A stretch of DNA of 64,000 nt from positions 1-64,000 of the forward strand of contig CACEBC010000008.1 of assembly GCA_902557735.1 (NCBI GenBank), written 5' to 3'. Positions within the stretch are counted from its first letter, which is position 1. Each line of letters starts with the position of its first letter. The stretch comes from Porticoccaceae bacterium. GTDB lineage: Bacteria > Pseudomonadota > Gammaproteobacteria > Pseudomonadales > Porticoccaceae. Below, piece after piece: positions 17,776 to 26,766 of the stretch. The notes under the pieces are model-generated. The model worked only from the letters and a program-made list of their open reading frames with translations, had not been told where the DNA came from and did not search any database. The translations under genes and the position numbers were made by a program.

Positions 17776-20001
17776 ATGGGAAAACTAGTAGTACGCATGC
17801 TATTGGCCAGCTTCCTGCTGCCGGGAGCCATTTGGGCCGTTGCGGATGATGATTCGGCGAGGGTTGGAATAGAAGAAATCATGGTCACTGCAACTCGCCG
17901 CGAAGAGTCAGTGATGGAGGTGCCGCAGTCAATACAGGCCATCCAGCGTGAAACGCTTGAAATGCCAATCTATAGAAATGTGCGGGATATCTTCAATCAA
18001 GTGCCGGGTGCGACCGCGGGTATTACCCAAGGGGGCAAGTTGCCAGTCGCTGAAGGTATCCAACTCAGAGGCAGTGGGATCACACAGACAAATGCTGGAG
18101 GAGGCATGCAGCCGGTAGGCTATTACATTGACGACATACCATATGTAGATCCTTTTGGCGCTACGCCACCGCCTTTGGGTACTTTTGACCTGAACAGTAT
18201 TGAAGTGTTGAGAGGCCCACAAGGAACGAGTTGGGGTCAGGACTCCTCTGCAGGCAGCGTGATCATGAGAACAGCGCCAGTCGATTTTGAGGAGTTTGGT
18301 TACAGGGTTTCAGCAGGTGCTATGACTTACTCAAAGGGAAGTCAGGGCTATGAGTACAGTGCTATTGTTAACGCACCTATTATTGAGGGCAAGCTGGGAC
18401 TGCGACTTGCTTATGAGACTCAAGAGGACCCTGGTTTCGGAAAGGTTCGAGGACGCCCAGAGGTTGAAGAGCCGTTCAACACTGAGCGAGATACATTGAG
18501 GGCGAAATTGACCTGGTTGCCCTCCGAGAACTCGGAGGTGACCTACACACACACGCAGTGGAACACAGAGTATACCTTCATTCCAGGATCTAACATTATT
18601 GACTCGAGTCAAGGAATTATGGAAGTCGTACCTCTTACTTGGGATCTTGGGCTGGAAGTGTTTCCTGATGGTATTCCAACTAACAACTACGATATTGAAT
18701 GGAATACATTGATGGCTAGTGTTGACCTTGGATTTGCCACTCTGACTTACTCAGGAGGCAAGGTTGAGGCCACGGATAGAGATTATAACGATGAAAATCT
18801 CGCTTTTGGGGTCGTTAGCCTAACGGAGATGCCCTCTGATACCACTACGCATGAGATTCGTTTGGTGTCCAAAGACGGCCCAATTGAATGGTTGGTTGGA
18901 TTCCTAGACATGGATGCAGAGAGCGCAAACAATCTCGCTTACAATTTCCAAGTTTACGGAGAATTTACCGATTTCAATCGAACGGACCTCGAGGCTCAAG
19001 CCGCCTATGGCGAAATTACCTGGAATGCTAATGATCAATTTAGTGTCTTTGCAGGCATTCGAAGCCAAGAAGAGGATCGAGTGGAAACTAATACCGCTCT
19101 AATGAGAGCGCCAGGAGATCCACCAGGAGGGCCTTACACTGGCTATGCGCTGGGAGGCGGGACTGCTGAGTACAGCTATGACAACACAAGCTACCGGTTC
19201 GGGGTTCGCTGGATGCCATCGGAAAACGGGATTGTATACCTGACAAGATCAACTGCGTCACGCGCACCGATTCCAGTAACAGAAACGACTCGAGCGCTTT
19301 TAGCGGCTGAGGGTTTCCCCAACTTGAGTGATTCAGACGCCTCAGAGATGGTGAGCACCGAGCTTGGAACTAAGTGGACTTTAATAGATGGAGCTCTTGA
19401 CCTCGAATTGGTTTATGCACTTGGTGAGTGGGAAGATATTCCAATGTATGCTGGCTACGGCCTTGCAGGCGGTCCCTTGTCGGCTGCAATTGGCGGGACA
19501 GACGCTGATATCGACGCCATAGAGGTAATGCTGGATTGGAGAGTAACTGACAGCTTTGGGCTCACATACGTGGGAGCTTTCACCAGCAGCGAGGTGACAG
19601 GCGTTCCAGATCCGTCGAAGGTCGCTAACTTCCCCTCTGCAATTCGTGTAGGCGGTGACTTGTATAACTACTCTCCAAAAACACATTCTCTGACCGCGAA
19701 CTATAACATGGACTTCGATTCGGGTTGGGAGGGATACGCGACTGCCACTTATGCCATGAGGGAAGCGCCGGATGGGTTCAGCTCGGTTCTAACGCCGACA
19801 GCTTATATCAGGGCTTACGAGGACTACAAGGTACTGAACCTAAGTGCGGGTGCACGAAAAGACGGTTGGGATGTCAATGTGTCGATTTCTAACGCCACAG
19901 ATTTCGATGGGCAATACACGCCAGATTACTCCGGTGTTAATCAGTCGATCATCATGTTCCCGAGAGCTTTTCACCTGAGAATCAGCTATAGCACATTCTA
20001 A
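17776..20001 (+). CDS. TonB-dependent outer-membrane receptor 2
   Basis: A 741-residue receptor, paralogous to receptor 1. The start is ATG at 17776, preceded by GAAGGGGA, giving a proper signal peptide (GKLVVRMLLASFLLPGAIWA); an ATG 16 codons upstream would spoil it. The TonB box EEIMVTATRRE, plug motifs GYYIDDIPYVD and IEVLRGPQGTSWGQDSSAG, and terminal Phe (LRISYSTF) are present. It shares long stretches of plug sequence with receptor 1, while the barrel differs more, which fits two related ligands. It converges on the PEP-utilising enzyme gene, separated by a hairpin. Confidence 0.95.
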   Translation: MGKLVVRMLLASFLLPGAIWAVADDDSARVGIEEIMVTATRREESVMEVPQSIQAIQRETLEMPIYRNVRDIFNQVPGATAGITQGGKLPVAEGIQLRGSGITQTNAGGGMQPVGYYIDDIPYVDPFGATPPPLGTFDLNSIEVLRGPQGTSWGQDSSAGSVIMRTAPVDFEEFGYRVSAGAMTYSKGSQGYEYSAIVNAPIIEGKLGLRLAYETQEDPGFGKVRGRPEVEEPFNTERDTLRAKLTWLPSENSEVTYTHTQWNTEYTFIPGSNIIDSSQGIMEVVPLTWDLGLEVFPDGIPTNNYDIEWNTLMASVDLGFATLTYSGGKVEATDRDYNDENLAFGVVSLTEMPSDTTTHEIRLVSKDGPIEWLVGFLDMDAESANNLAYNFQVYGEFTDFNRTDLEAQAAYGEITWNANDQFSVFAGIRSQEEDRVETNTALMRAPGDPPGGPYTGYALGGGTAEYSYDNTSYRFGVRWMPSENGIVYLTRSTASRAPIPVTETTRALLAAEGFPNLSDSDASEMVSTELGTKWTLIDGALDLELVYALGEWEDIPMYAGYGLAGGPLSAAIGGTDADIDAIEVMLDWRVTDSFGLTYVGAFTSSEVTGVPDPSKVANFPSAIRVGGDLYNYSPKTHSLTANYNMDFDSGWEGYATATYAMREAPDGFSSVLTPTAYIRAYEDYKVLNLSAGARKDGWDVNVSISNATDFDGQYTPDYSGVNQSIIMFPRAFHLRISYSTF

Positions 20002-20017
20002 GAAAGTATTACGCGTC

Positions 20018-20040
20018 GGCAGTCCCATTTCGGGGCTGCC
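20018..20040. terminator. Bidirectional hairpin between convergent genes
   Basis: GGCAGTCCC-atttc-GGGGCTGCC forms a 9-bp stem with one T-G pair in the 63-base gap between the receptor 2 stop and the stop of the minus-strand PEP-utilising enzyme. No strong T-run follows on either side. Confidence 0.6.
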
Positions 20041-20064
20041 AGAGTTGCGTATAGTCTTTGCCTC

Positions 20065-22869
20065 TTACTCTAGGGGGTGAATTACCACAGTACCGGCATC
20101 TCCATCGATGGTTATCAACTGCCCATGCTTGATGCGGGTGGTACCGTTTCCGACACCAAGAACCGCAGGTATTCCGTATTCTCTGGCGACAATAGATCCG
20201 TGAGCCAAGATACTTCCGACATCTGTAACTAAACCGGCAGCATGCGCGAAGAGTTGCGTCCAAGCCGGCGTTGTTAAGGGACTTACAAGAATACTGCCTG
20301 GCATCATCTTATCGAACTCCGATGGTCCCAGCACTACACTGGCCTTAGCAGTGATGGTGCCGGAGCTAACAGCGAATCCACGCATGGTATCGCTCCCTTC
20401 GTCGTTGTTGATCTGGGTCTCCTTAAAAGAGACGCCATCAATATTGCTCGCCATGGCAGGCAATGTGCCTGGCGGGTGATGTCGTTTTCGAGCTTCCCTG
20501 AGCTCTCTGCGTTCCTTCGCACGAGCAGCGAACTCCGTCTCGGTAGCAATGTTTGATCGCGCCAGTATGGCTTCGGTAATTTCCTGACTTTCCAGGAAGA
20601 AAATGTCGTCTGAGCGCTCGAAAATCCCGGCCTCAACTAACCTATCACCCAACTCGAAAGCCATCGGTCGCAATATGGACCAGGTGTAACCAAATAGGAA
20701 AGCCACTTCTTCCCGGATATAGTTGTATTTCCTGGCAAGCCAGAGCCTGAACCGAAGTTGCCAATACTCAAGTTCTGGCAGCAGCTCGGTGATTTCTTTC
20801 ATCTTCTGCTCGCGGATTGCAGCGGTCTTTCTGGACTGGTTGTCTGGATGATAGTCCTTATCTCGAACCATAGCCTTTAGAGAGGCGAACAACGCTGACG
20901 GATCCTCTATCTGAGTAGGTTCAATGAAATCCATGCTATAACCCTGGTGACCATATTTTTGTAGGTATTGATCAATTGCTGCGACAGTTTCCGACCCGTT
21001 CTTGTGATCTCGAAGTGCTTGCATTAAAAAAGGCGCGGGCACAACAAGGACTGTGTAGGTGAGCGCCTCATCTGCTCGTATGATCTTCGCTATTTCGAAT
21101 AAATCTGCATTAGATTGCATCGTCTTAGACTTGATGCCTGATAAAAATTGCCCGCTTATGAAATTATGTTCTGGGAGCGTTTCCTGCAGGAATACGTTAA
21201 GCTGGTCGTCAGTCGATTTTGCGACCCCAAATGTGTGACTGCTCCCGCTGCTCCAGTAGTGGCCCTCCTCTATCCCCATCTCACATATGCCATCGAGCAG
21301 CTCTGTGTCGGACGCATTTTTAATATCAAGTTTTCGCCATTTTTCTGCGACTCCCTCTAGCCTTGGTTTACAGTTATCGAACCAATTTTTAAGTTCGCTG
21401 TCATTCCATTTGCTGTGATTGAAAGCGAGATAAGTTTGATGCCCAATTTTTGGGAGGGTCACCAAAGAGTCAATGTTATCCTCTTCTCCGGATCGCCAAT
21501 TGTCGAAGGCTCGTCTCTCATCGTCGTCCAGGCTCGCCCTGAAAGGGTCGATATCACCCACTGCTTGGTCAGTCAACCCTGCAATCAGTTTTTCTTGCTC
21601 AGGGCCCCAGACTGCATGCTCCATCGCCTCAATTTCCTCTTCCGACACGGTACCTTGTTCGCCCTGAGCCCTGAGGTCCTCCATATACTCGTGAAGTTGA
21701 GGCCAATCAAAACGCTGATAACCATATCCGTTCACTGTAACGAACATTGGGCCGCCGCCATGCATGCCGAGGCCTTTTTTTCGAGGTGACTCAAGCCCTC
21801 GAGTTAGATATAACTCTTCAAATAGTGGGCAGATGGGGTCCGGCATGTTTTCAACAATTTGTCTACGGCTGACGTAGACGGCTGGAGGGGTTGGCTCCCA
21901 GACCACCTCTATGGGTTGGACAGGAAGATTAGTAATTGGGCGAGACTGGAGTAGATGTAATTCGCCCTTGCAGAAGGCCCATTCAATATCTTGAGGCACC
22001 CCATCATAGAGGTCTTCAATTTTCAGAGCGCACTCGGTAAGTTTTTGTAGCATTTCGTCAGACATCGAGGAGTTATCACGATTCGCTTCAGATACATCCT
22101 CAAGCCGCACGCCTTGGTCACCATCAGCAACAATTTGTTGTTTTTTGGGGCCAAGGATTGATTCTTTAATCTCTAGGGTGTCGTGATCAACGACAAAGGT
22201 GTCCGGGGTCACCTGTCCGCCAACTACAGCTTCCCCTAGGCCAAAACTCGCGTTTATTATCATTTCGGACCGCTCACCTGAGGCAGGATTGGCTGTGAAT
22301 AATATGCCCGAGACATCAGAGGGGATCATCACCTGGACGACCACGGCCATAGCTACGCTACCTTGATCAATGCCGTTCTGATGCCGGTAGCTTATCGCTT
22401 GGGCGGTCCAGAGGGATGCCCAGCACTTGTGGACTGCCTCGGCGACCTGATCGGCACCTCGGACGTTTAGAAAGGTTTCTTGCTGCCCGGCGAACGAAAA
22501 GTCAGGCAGGTCCTCTGCGTTGGCTGAGGATCGAACAGCTACCGGACATTCGCCTCTATTAAGCGCATAGTACGCAGTCTTGATTTCGTCGAGCATGCTG
22601 TCGGCCATTGGCGCCCCTCGAATCAGTGCGCTGATCTCATCCGAGCATGCGTCAAAAACTGGATATCCCTCCTTGAGGCGAGGCCTGGCTCTGTCAAGGA
22701 TAGCTGGTTGAAGTGCATTGTCAGATACGAATTTCCGGTAGGCATCGGCGGTCACAAGAAATCCGCCGGGCACAGAAAATCCGGCTCGGGCCATCCGGGC
22801 TAGTGATCTACCTTTGCCTCCTATTAGCTCGAGAGAATCAGCAGTCGTGTCTATGGGTGTGGTGTGCAT
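20065..22869 (-). CDS. PEP-synthase / rifampicin-phosphotransferase-like dikinase
   Basis: About 934 residues. The N-terminal ATP-binding domain of PPDK/PEP synthase is clear: LIGGKGRSLARMARAGF, VAVRSSANAEDLPDFSFAGQ, FTANPASGERSEMIINASFG. The C-terminal end is the swivelling phosphohistidine domain, ILAHGSIVAREYGIPAVLGV, with His in the expected place. The PEP-binding barrel of true PEP synthase is absent; a middle region of about 450 residues replaces it, as in rifampicin phosphotransferases. I infer ATP-driven phosphorylation of a small molecule by a His relay. The ATG at 22869 is chosen; the frame extends to 22911, overlapping the SDR gene by 20 bases. The two genes are probably one operon. 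Confidence 0.85.
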   Translation of the reverse strand: MHTTPIDTTADSLELIGGKGRSLARMARAGFSVPGGFLVTADAYRKFVSDNALQPAILDRARPRLKEGYPVFDACSDEISALIRGAPMADSMLDEIKTAYYALNRGECPVAVRSSANAEDLPDFSFAGQQETFLNVRGADQVAEAVHKCWASLWTAQAISYRHQNGIDQGSVAMAVVVQVMIPSDVSGILFTANPASGERSEMIINASFGLGEAVVGGQVTPDTFVVDHDTLEIKESILGPKKQQIVADGDQGVRLEDVSEANRDNSSMSDEMLQKLTECALKIEDLYDGVPQDIEWAFCKGELHLLQSRPITNLPVQPIEVVWEPTPPAVYVSRRQIVENMPDPICPLFEELYLTRGLESPRKKGLGMHGGGPMFVTVNGYGYQRFDWPQLHEYMEDLRAQGEQGTVSEEEIEAMEHAVWGPEQEKLIAGLTDQAVGDIDPFRASLDDDERRAFDNWRSGEEDNIDSLVTLPKIGHQTYLAFNHSKWNDSELKNWFDNCKPRLEGVAEKWRKLDIKNASDTELLDGICEMGIEEGHYWSSGSSHTFGVAKSTDDQLNVFLQETLPEHNFISGQFLSGIKSKTMQSNADLFEIAKIIRADEALTYTVLVVPAPFLMQALRDHKNGSETVAAIDQYLQKYGHQGYSMDFIEPTQIEDPSALFASLKAMVRDKDYHPDNQSRKTAAIREQKMKEITELLPELEYWQLRFRLWLARKYNYIREEVAFLFGYTWSILRPMAFELGDRLVEAGIFERSDDIFFLESQEITEAILARSNIATETEFAARAKERRELREARKRHHPPGTLPAMASNIDGVSFKETQINNDEGSDTMRGFAVSSGTITAKASVVLGPSEFDKMMPGSILVSPLTTPAWTQLFAHAAGLVTDVGSILAHGSIVAREYGIPAVLGVGNGTTRIKHGQLITIDGDAGTVVIHPLE

Positions 22870-22891
22870 AATATTTTCATTACCTATATAG

Positions 22892-23662
22892 TTATTCCCA
22901 GAACCGATCAAGTTTGAACCACGCTCTGACAGGGAACTCCTCGCCCGTGATCATGTCAGCCGCCGGGGAGGCAAGAAAGCAGCACATGTTTGCTACGTCG
23001 ATCGGACCCGGCGGCAGGGTCAGTCGTGGCACTCTCTCGCCGTCCTCAGTTTTTTCCGGAGGGATGACGCCATAGCCGATCATAGCCGGCGTTGCAATCA
23101 GCCCAGGCACCACAGAATTAACGCAAATATTATATTTTGCCCAAGAGTATGCGAGGTTGTTGCTCAAGCTTAAAATGCCGGCCTTGGCGGCTGAGTAGTG
23201 AAGCAGGCCGGGGTTACCCTTAGTACCTGCTGTGGACGAGATGTTGATGATCTTTCCGAAACACTGTTTGATCATTTGTTTGCCTGCTGCCATACAGCAA
23301 TTAAAGGTACCGGTTAGATTGATGTCGATCATTCGCACCCAGTCATCGTAAGATGTGTCCTCAGGTTCGCAAGGACGCACCCCGCCGCCCGCATTGTTGA
23401 TCATTACATCGATATGTCCAAACTCTGATACTGTCGCGTTGATGAGGTTTTCCACCGAATCCGGTTTTGTGATATCAGTTTGTATGGAGAGCGTTGAGTC
23501 ACCTGCCAGATTTTTTTCTGTTTCTTGCAAGGCCCCTTCATTCCTACTAGCAAGCACCACGGTAGCTCCAGCGAGTGAAAATTCCCGAGAAATGATCTGG
23601 CCGATCCCTCCGGCGGCACCCGTCACGATGACTACTTTGTTTTTAAGTTCGGAATTAGGCAT
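22892..23662 (-). CDS. Short-chain dehydrogenase/reductase 1
   Basis: A 256-residue classical SDR. It has the NAD(P) motif VTGAAGGIGQIIS, the NNAGGG strand, Ser in INISSTAGT and the YSAAKAG catalytic pair. AGGGA lies 8 bases before ATG 23662; a GTG one codon upstream is possible. The C-terminus after DMITGEEF is slightly unusual, ending in a charged aromatic tail. It oxidises or reduces a hydroxyl or keto group, probably on a sugar acid given the context. It is transcribed ahead of the PEP-utilising enzyme and is divergent from the GH32 gene. Confidence 0.92.
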   Translation of the reverse strand: MPNSELKNKVVIVTGAAGGIGQIISREFSLAGATVVLASRNEGALQETEKNLAGDSTLSIQTDITKPDSVENLINATVSEFGHIDVMINNAGGGVRPCEPEDTSYDDWVRMIDINLTGTFNCCMAAGKQMIKQCFGKIINISSTAGTKGNPGLLHYSAAKAGILSLSNNLAYSWAKYNICVNSVVPGLIATPAMIGYGVIPPEKTEDGERVPRLTLPPGPIDVANMCCFLASPAADMITGEEFPVRAWFKLDRFWE

Positions 23663-23749
23663 CACATCAGTCCCTAAATACAGGCGAGTTTATTATGCAT
23701 CCTATCAATTTTTAAGGCATCAAGGCGGCGTGAAATATTAGAATAAACC

Positions 23750-23765
23750 CACCCAAAAATGGGTG
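23750..23765. promoter_or_regulatory. Perfect palindromic operator, type site of the island motif
   Basis: CACCCA-AAAA-TGGGTG, 6-bp arms with a 4-base A spacer, in the 192-base gap between the divergent SDR and GH32 genes. Related sites occur at 17533, 27070, 35375 and 36231. The core CCAAAAATGG happens to fit the eukaryotic CArG pattern, which is presumably coincidence. A dimeric regulator is inferred. Confidence 0.65.
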
Positions 23766-23854
23766 ATAAGAGCCCGTCATAGCAGCTAACAGCTTTATTA
23801 TAGTTGCAAAAAAGAGCATCCTAGTGAGCAAGCGTCGAGATAAGGATATAGGCT

Positions 23855-25210
23855 ATGGTTGATGAGTATGGTGAACTGCATCGGCCTCAATTTCATTTTA
23901 CAGCGCGCAAAAACTGGATCAATGATCCTAATGGTCTTGTGTTTCATGACGGGCTTTGGCACTTATTCTTTCAACATAATCAGGACGCTCCCACATGGGG
24001 TAGGATGTGGTGGGGGCATGCGGTCAGTCGCGATTTATTTCACTGGCAACAGTGCGAAAATGCCCTCTACCCAGACGACATGGGGAGCATGTTTTCAGGA
24101 TCTGCTGTTGTTGATCATGAGAATACCGCCGGATTCGGAGCGGATGCGCTACTGCTTTTCTACACTGCCTATGGAAAACATGCTAAGCCTATTCGGCCCA
24201 CCTCTCAGTGCCTCGCTTACAGCACCGACAATGGCAAGACATGGACAAAGTATGTTGCCAACCCGATCGTTGGGTGGATGGAGGCGGATAATCGAGATCC
24301 CAAGGTGGTCTGGCATAAGAGTACTCGGCGCTGGATTATGGCGCTGTATCTAGAGGATGACCGCTACTGCTTGCTCAGTTCGAGCGATGCCAAGACCTGG
24401 ACGCGGTCTCAAGAGATCAGACTGAATGGGGATTCGGAGTGCCCCGATTTTTTCCCGATAGCAGATGATACGGGAGCGGAGAAGTGGGTTTTTTCAGGCG
24501 CTGGCGGAAGCTACAGCGTGGGTGACTTTGATGGAAAAGTCTTTGTGCCCGAAACACCGGTTCTTCAATACGAACGTGGGCGAAATGGTTATGCAGCACA
24601 GACTTGGAGTAACGCGCCAAATAACCGGCGGATTCAGGTTTCTTGGATGGCGGGAGGCAGGTACCCCGAAATGCCCTTTAATCAACAATTGTCAGTACCT
24701 GTGGAGCTGTCTCTGGCCGGTTCAGGGGGCTCAGTTACACTCAATCGCTGGCCTGTCCATGAGTTAGACCTTCTGCGCGTAAGGACCGTTTCTGTTGGGA
24801 GAGAAACGATCTCTAAGGATAAGCCAATGGTTGCGCAGACCGATGCAAAGTTACTGGATGTGTCATTTAAGGTTTTTCGGCAATCTGCAAAGGGTTTTTA
24901 TGTCGTCGTTCGAGGACATCCGATAGTGTTCGATTGGGACGCGATGACGCTGAGCGTCGAGACGAGCGGAAAGAGTAAGATGACCGAGGATAGGCCGTTC
25001 GTCAAACTACCAGACACGGTTATGCTTGACGTACGATTGATTATCGATCGAACCTCCATAGAGGTGTTTTTAGATGGTGGATCAATTTCTGCCTCCTATT
25101 GTTTTCTTCCAGACGGTTACGTAAACCCCTTGGTGCTCCATTCGTACAGTGGTGAGCAAATCATTGAAGATTTTGAGCTTCATGAGCTTGTCTCAACTTG
25201 GAAAGCATAA
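23855..25210 (+). CDS. Glycoside hydrolase family 32 (beta-fructofuranosidase/levanase type)
   Basis: A 451-residue GH32 enzyme. The nucleophile motif WINDPNG has Asp24, the transition-state motif RDP has Asp148, and the acid/base motif ECPDF has Glu195; all three are intact. A five-bladed propeller is followed by a beta-sandwich, ending with the typical DRTSIEVFLDGG. It cleaves fructofuranosidic bonds as in sucrose, levan or inulin. There is no signal peptide, so it should act in the cytoplasm on short oligosaccharides. AAGGA precedes the ATG. The phosphoesterase gene follows after 1 base. Confidence 0.94.
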   Translation: MVDEYGELHRPQFHFTARKNWINDPNGLVFHDGLWHLFFQHNQDAPTWGRMWWGHAVSRDLFHWQQCENALYPDDMGSMFSGSAVVDHENTAGFGADALLLFYTAYGKHAKPIRPTSQCLAYSTDNGKTWTKYVANPIVGWMEADNRDPKVVWHKSTRRWIMALYLEDDRYCLLSSSDAKTWTRSQEIRLNGDSECPDFFPIADDTGAEKWVFSGAGGSYSVGDFDGKVFVPETPVLQYERGRNGYAAQTWSNAPNNRRIQVSWMAGGRYPEMPFNQQLSVPVELSLAGSGGSVTLNRWPVHELDLLRVRTVSVGRETISKDKPMVAQTDAKLLDVSFKVFRQSAKGFYVVVRGHPIVFDWDAMTLSVETSGKSKMTEDRPFVKLPDTVMLDVRLIIDRTSIEVFLDGGSISASYCFLPDGYVNPLVLHSYSGEQIIEDFELHELVSTWKA

Positions 25211-25211
25211 G

Positions 25212-25976
25212 ATGGATGATCAGTCTAAAATCTTGATTATTAGTGATGTTCACGGTAACGCAGAGGCGCTTCGAGCTGTTATGAATGCTGAGGATGATGC
25301 GGACCACGTAGTCTTTCTTGGCGATGCTTTTGTGTCCGGTCCGCAGCCTATCGAGACGGCGGAACTGCTTGAGAAGCTAGATGCTGATGTATCGATTATG
25401 GGGAACCACGACAAGGAAGTTCTTGATACCAGCCTTTTTGCGCACTGGCCAGAGGGATGGATAGCATTTAATGAATGGATAATCGGATCACTGGGCAAGG
25501 ACGTCGTGGACCGAGTGCGAGCATTCAAGCCAGCAGGGGAATACCGGGTCGGTGGCATCTCAATGTACCTCCACCATGGGGAACTTGAAAAGGAAATGCC
25601 TTCACCTCTCCCAGATTCGCCCGCAGAGAGTTTTCTGGCTATGGGTAGCGAAAATCGTTGTCCGCTAGTCCTTTTTGGGCATACACATGTCCAGTTTACC
25701 CGAACCATCGGCGAGAAAACGTACATAAATCCCGGAAGCGTAGGGCAGCCTCGCTGTGGTAGGCTCCACGCGTGCTACGGCGTGTTTGAGAGCGGGCTCT
25801 ATTTTCCGCGTAAGGTGACCTATGACCCCAGGCCCTGGATTGAGGCGCTCGAGAGTTTAGAGGTCCTAGAGCGCCGGCCATCGATGAGGCAGTGGCTTAA
25901 GACTGCTCTTCTGAGCGGTTATGGGATCGGTGAAAAAGAACCTTGGACCCGTTATCACTCTCAGGGCTATGCTTAG
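25212..25976 (+). CDS. Metallophosphoesterase (YfcE/calcineurin-like)
   Basis: A 254-residue calcineurin-like phosphoesterase with the ordered motifs ISDVHGNAEAL, VFLGDAFVSGP (the usual GDxxDxGP altered), MGNHDKEV, LHHGE and FGHTHVQF, and PGSVGQPR near the end. This set is typical of YfcE-type phosphodiesterases. The start is ATG 25212, just after the GH32 stop; the frame runs back into the GH32 gene without a ribosome site. It may remove phosphate from an intermediate of the island pathway; the substrate is unknown. Confidence 0.9.
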   Translation: MDDQSKILIISDVHGNAEALRAVMNAEDDADHVVFLGDAFVSGPQPIETAELLEKLDADVSIMGNHDKEVLDTSLFAHWPEGWIAFNEWIIGSLGKDVVDRVRAFKPAGEYRVGGISMYLHHGELEKEMPSPLPDSPAESFLAMGSENRCPLVLFGHTHVQFTRTIGEKTYINPGSVGQPRCGRLHACYGVFESGLYFPRKVTYDPRPWIEALESLEVLERRPSMRQWLKTALLSGYGIGEKEPWTRYHSQGYA

Positions 25977-26128
25977 AAGTGGCATTGATGCCAGTAAAGA
26001 ATGTTAAATCGATGTTTTAGAGCGGGATGTGATCCATAACTCGATAAGATTGCAATCATTGAAACTGTGGTATCAAGCCTCTGGTTAAAAAAGACGTGAG
26101 CTGAAAGCCGCCCTCAGTCTTGCGCTTA

Positions 26129-26147
26129 CCGGGTAATTTTGACCCGA
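26129..26147. terminator. Small hairpin between convergent genes
   Basis: CGGGT-aattttg-ACCCG, a 5-bp G+C-rich stem, in the 214-base gap between the phosphoesterase and the HD-domain gene, which converge. It is weak and without a T-run. Nothing else was seen in this gap. Confidence 0.35.
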
Positions 26148-26190
26148 GGACTGTTTGGAATACTTTGAAACAGCATCCTCAGATGGAATT

Positions 26191-26766
26191 TTAGGCTTTG
26201 TTTCGTAGGTATATAGACCGCTTGGGTTTTGCAAATACTCGTCTTACCATGGGTTCAAACGCGTCAATTGGCATGTTGTCATAATCAGGATCGAAGCAGT
26301 TTTGGTCATATTTTTCGCAGAACTCCGCACAGGCTTGCCAGTTCACATTCGCTTTAAACTGATCGCGCATGTTCTGATCAAGGCCAAGATAGTGAAAAAA
26401 ATAGTAACCCTGAAAGATTCCATGATGCTTAATAATCCAATGATTCTGTTCTGAGACGAACGGTTCCAACATGGCGGCGGCTAAGTCGGCATGATTTGTC
26501 GAGGCAATGGAGTCGCCAATATCGTGGAGTAGCGCGCAAACGACGTACTCCTCGTCTTTTCCATCTCGGTAAGCCCTGGTGGCTGACTGAAGGCAGTGGG
26601 TGTAGCGGTCAACAGCATATCCGCCGGTATCTCCTTTCAACAGGGCGAGATGAGCTAATATTCTATCTGGGAGTTGCCTGACAAATCCTGTTGCATGCTC
26701 CATAATTATTTCATAGTCTTCAGAGGTCGCATCTGCCATCCTAGTGAATGAGGTTTGTTGGATCAT
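26191..26766 (-). CDS. HD-domain protein (phosphohydrolase or diiron oxygenase type)
   Basis: A 191-residue HD-domain protein. Metal ligands are visible as His in DRYTHCLQSA, the HD pair in CALLHDIGDS and His residues in WIIKHHGIFQGYYFFH. AAGGAG sits 9 bases before the ATG. Small single-domain HD proteins with a KHHGxFQGYYF-like helix recall PhnZ/TmpB/MIOX-like mixed-valent diiron oxygenases as much as nucleotidases, so the reaction could be oxidative C-C or C-P cleavage. This is a resemblance, not proof. It is divergent from the enolase gene over a 474-base gap. Confidence 0.72.
   Translation of the reverse strand: MIQQTSFTRMADATSEDYEIIMEHATGFVRQLPDRILAHLALLKGDTGGYAVDRYTHCLQSATRAYRDGKDEEYVVCALLHDIGDSIASTNHADLAAAMLEPFVSEQNHWIIKHHGIFQGYYFFHYLGLDQNMRDQFKANVNWQACAEFCEKYDQNCFDPDYDNMPIDAFEPMVRRVFAKPKRSIYLRNKA

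Noticed and set aside
23754-23763. CArG box (eukaryotic SRF/MADS site)
   Set aside because: The core fits CC(A/T)6GG, but MADS proteins are eukaryotic and the bacterial palindrome extends beyond it.
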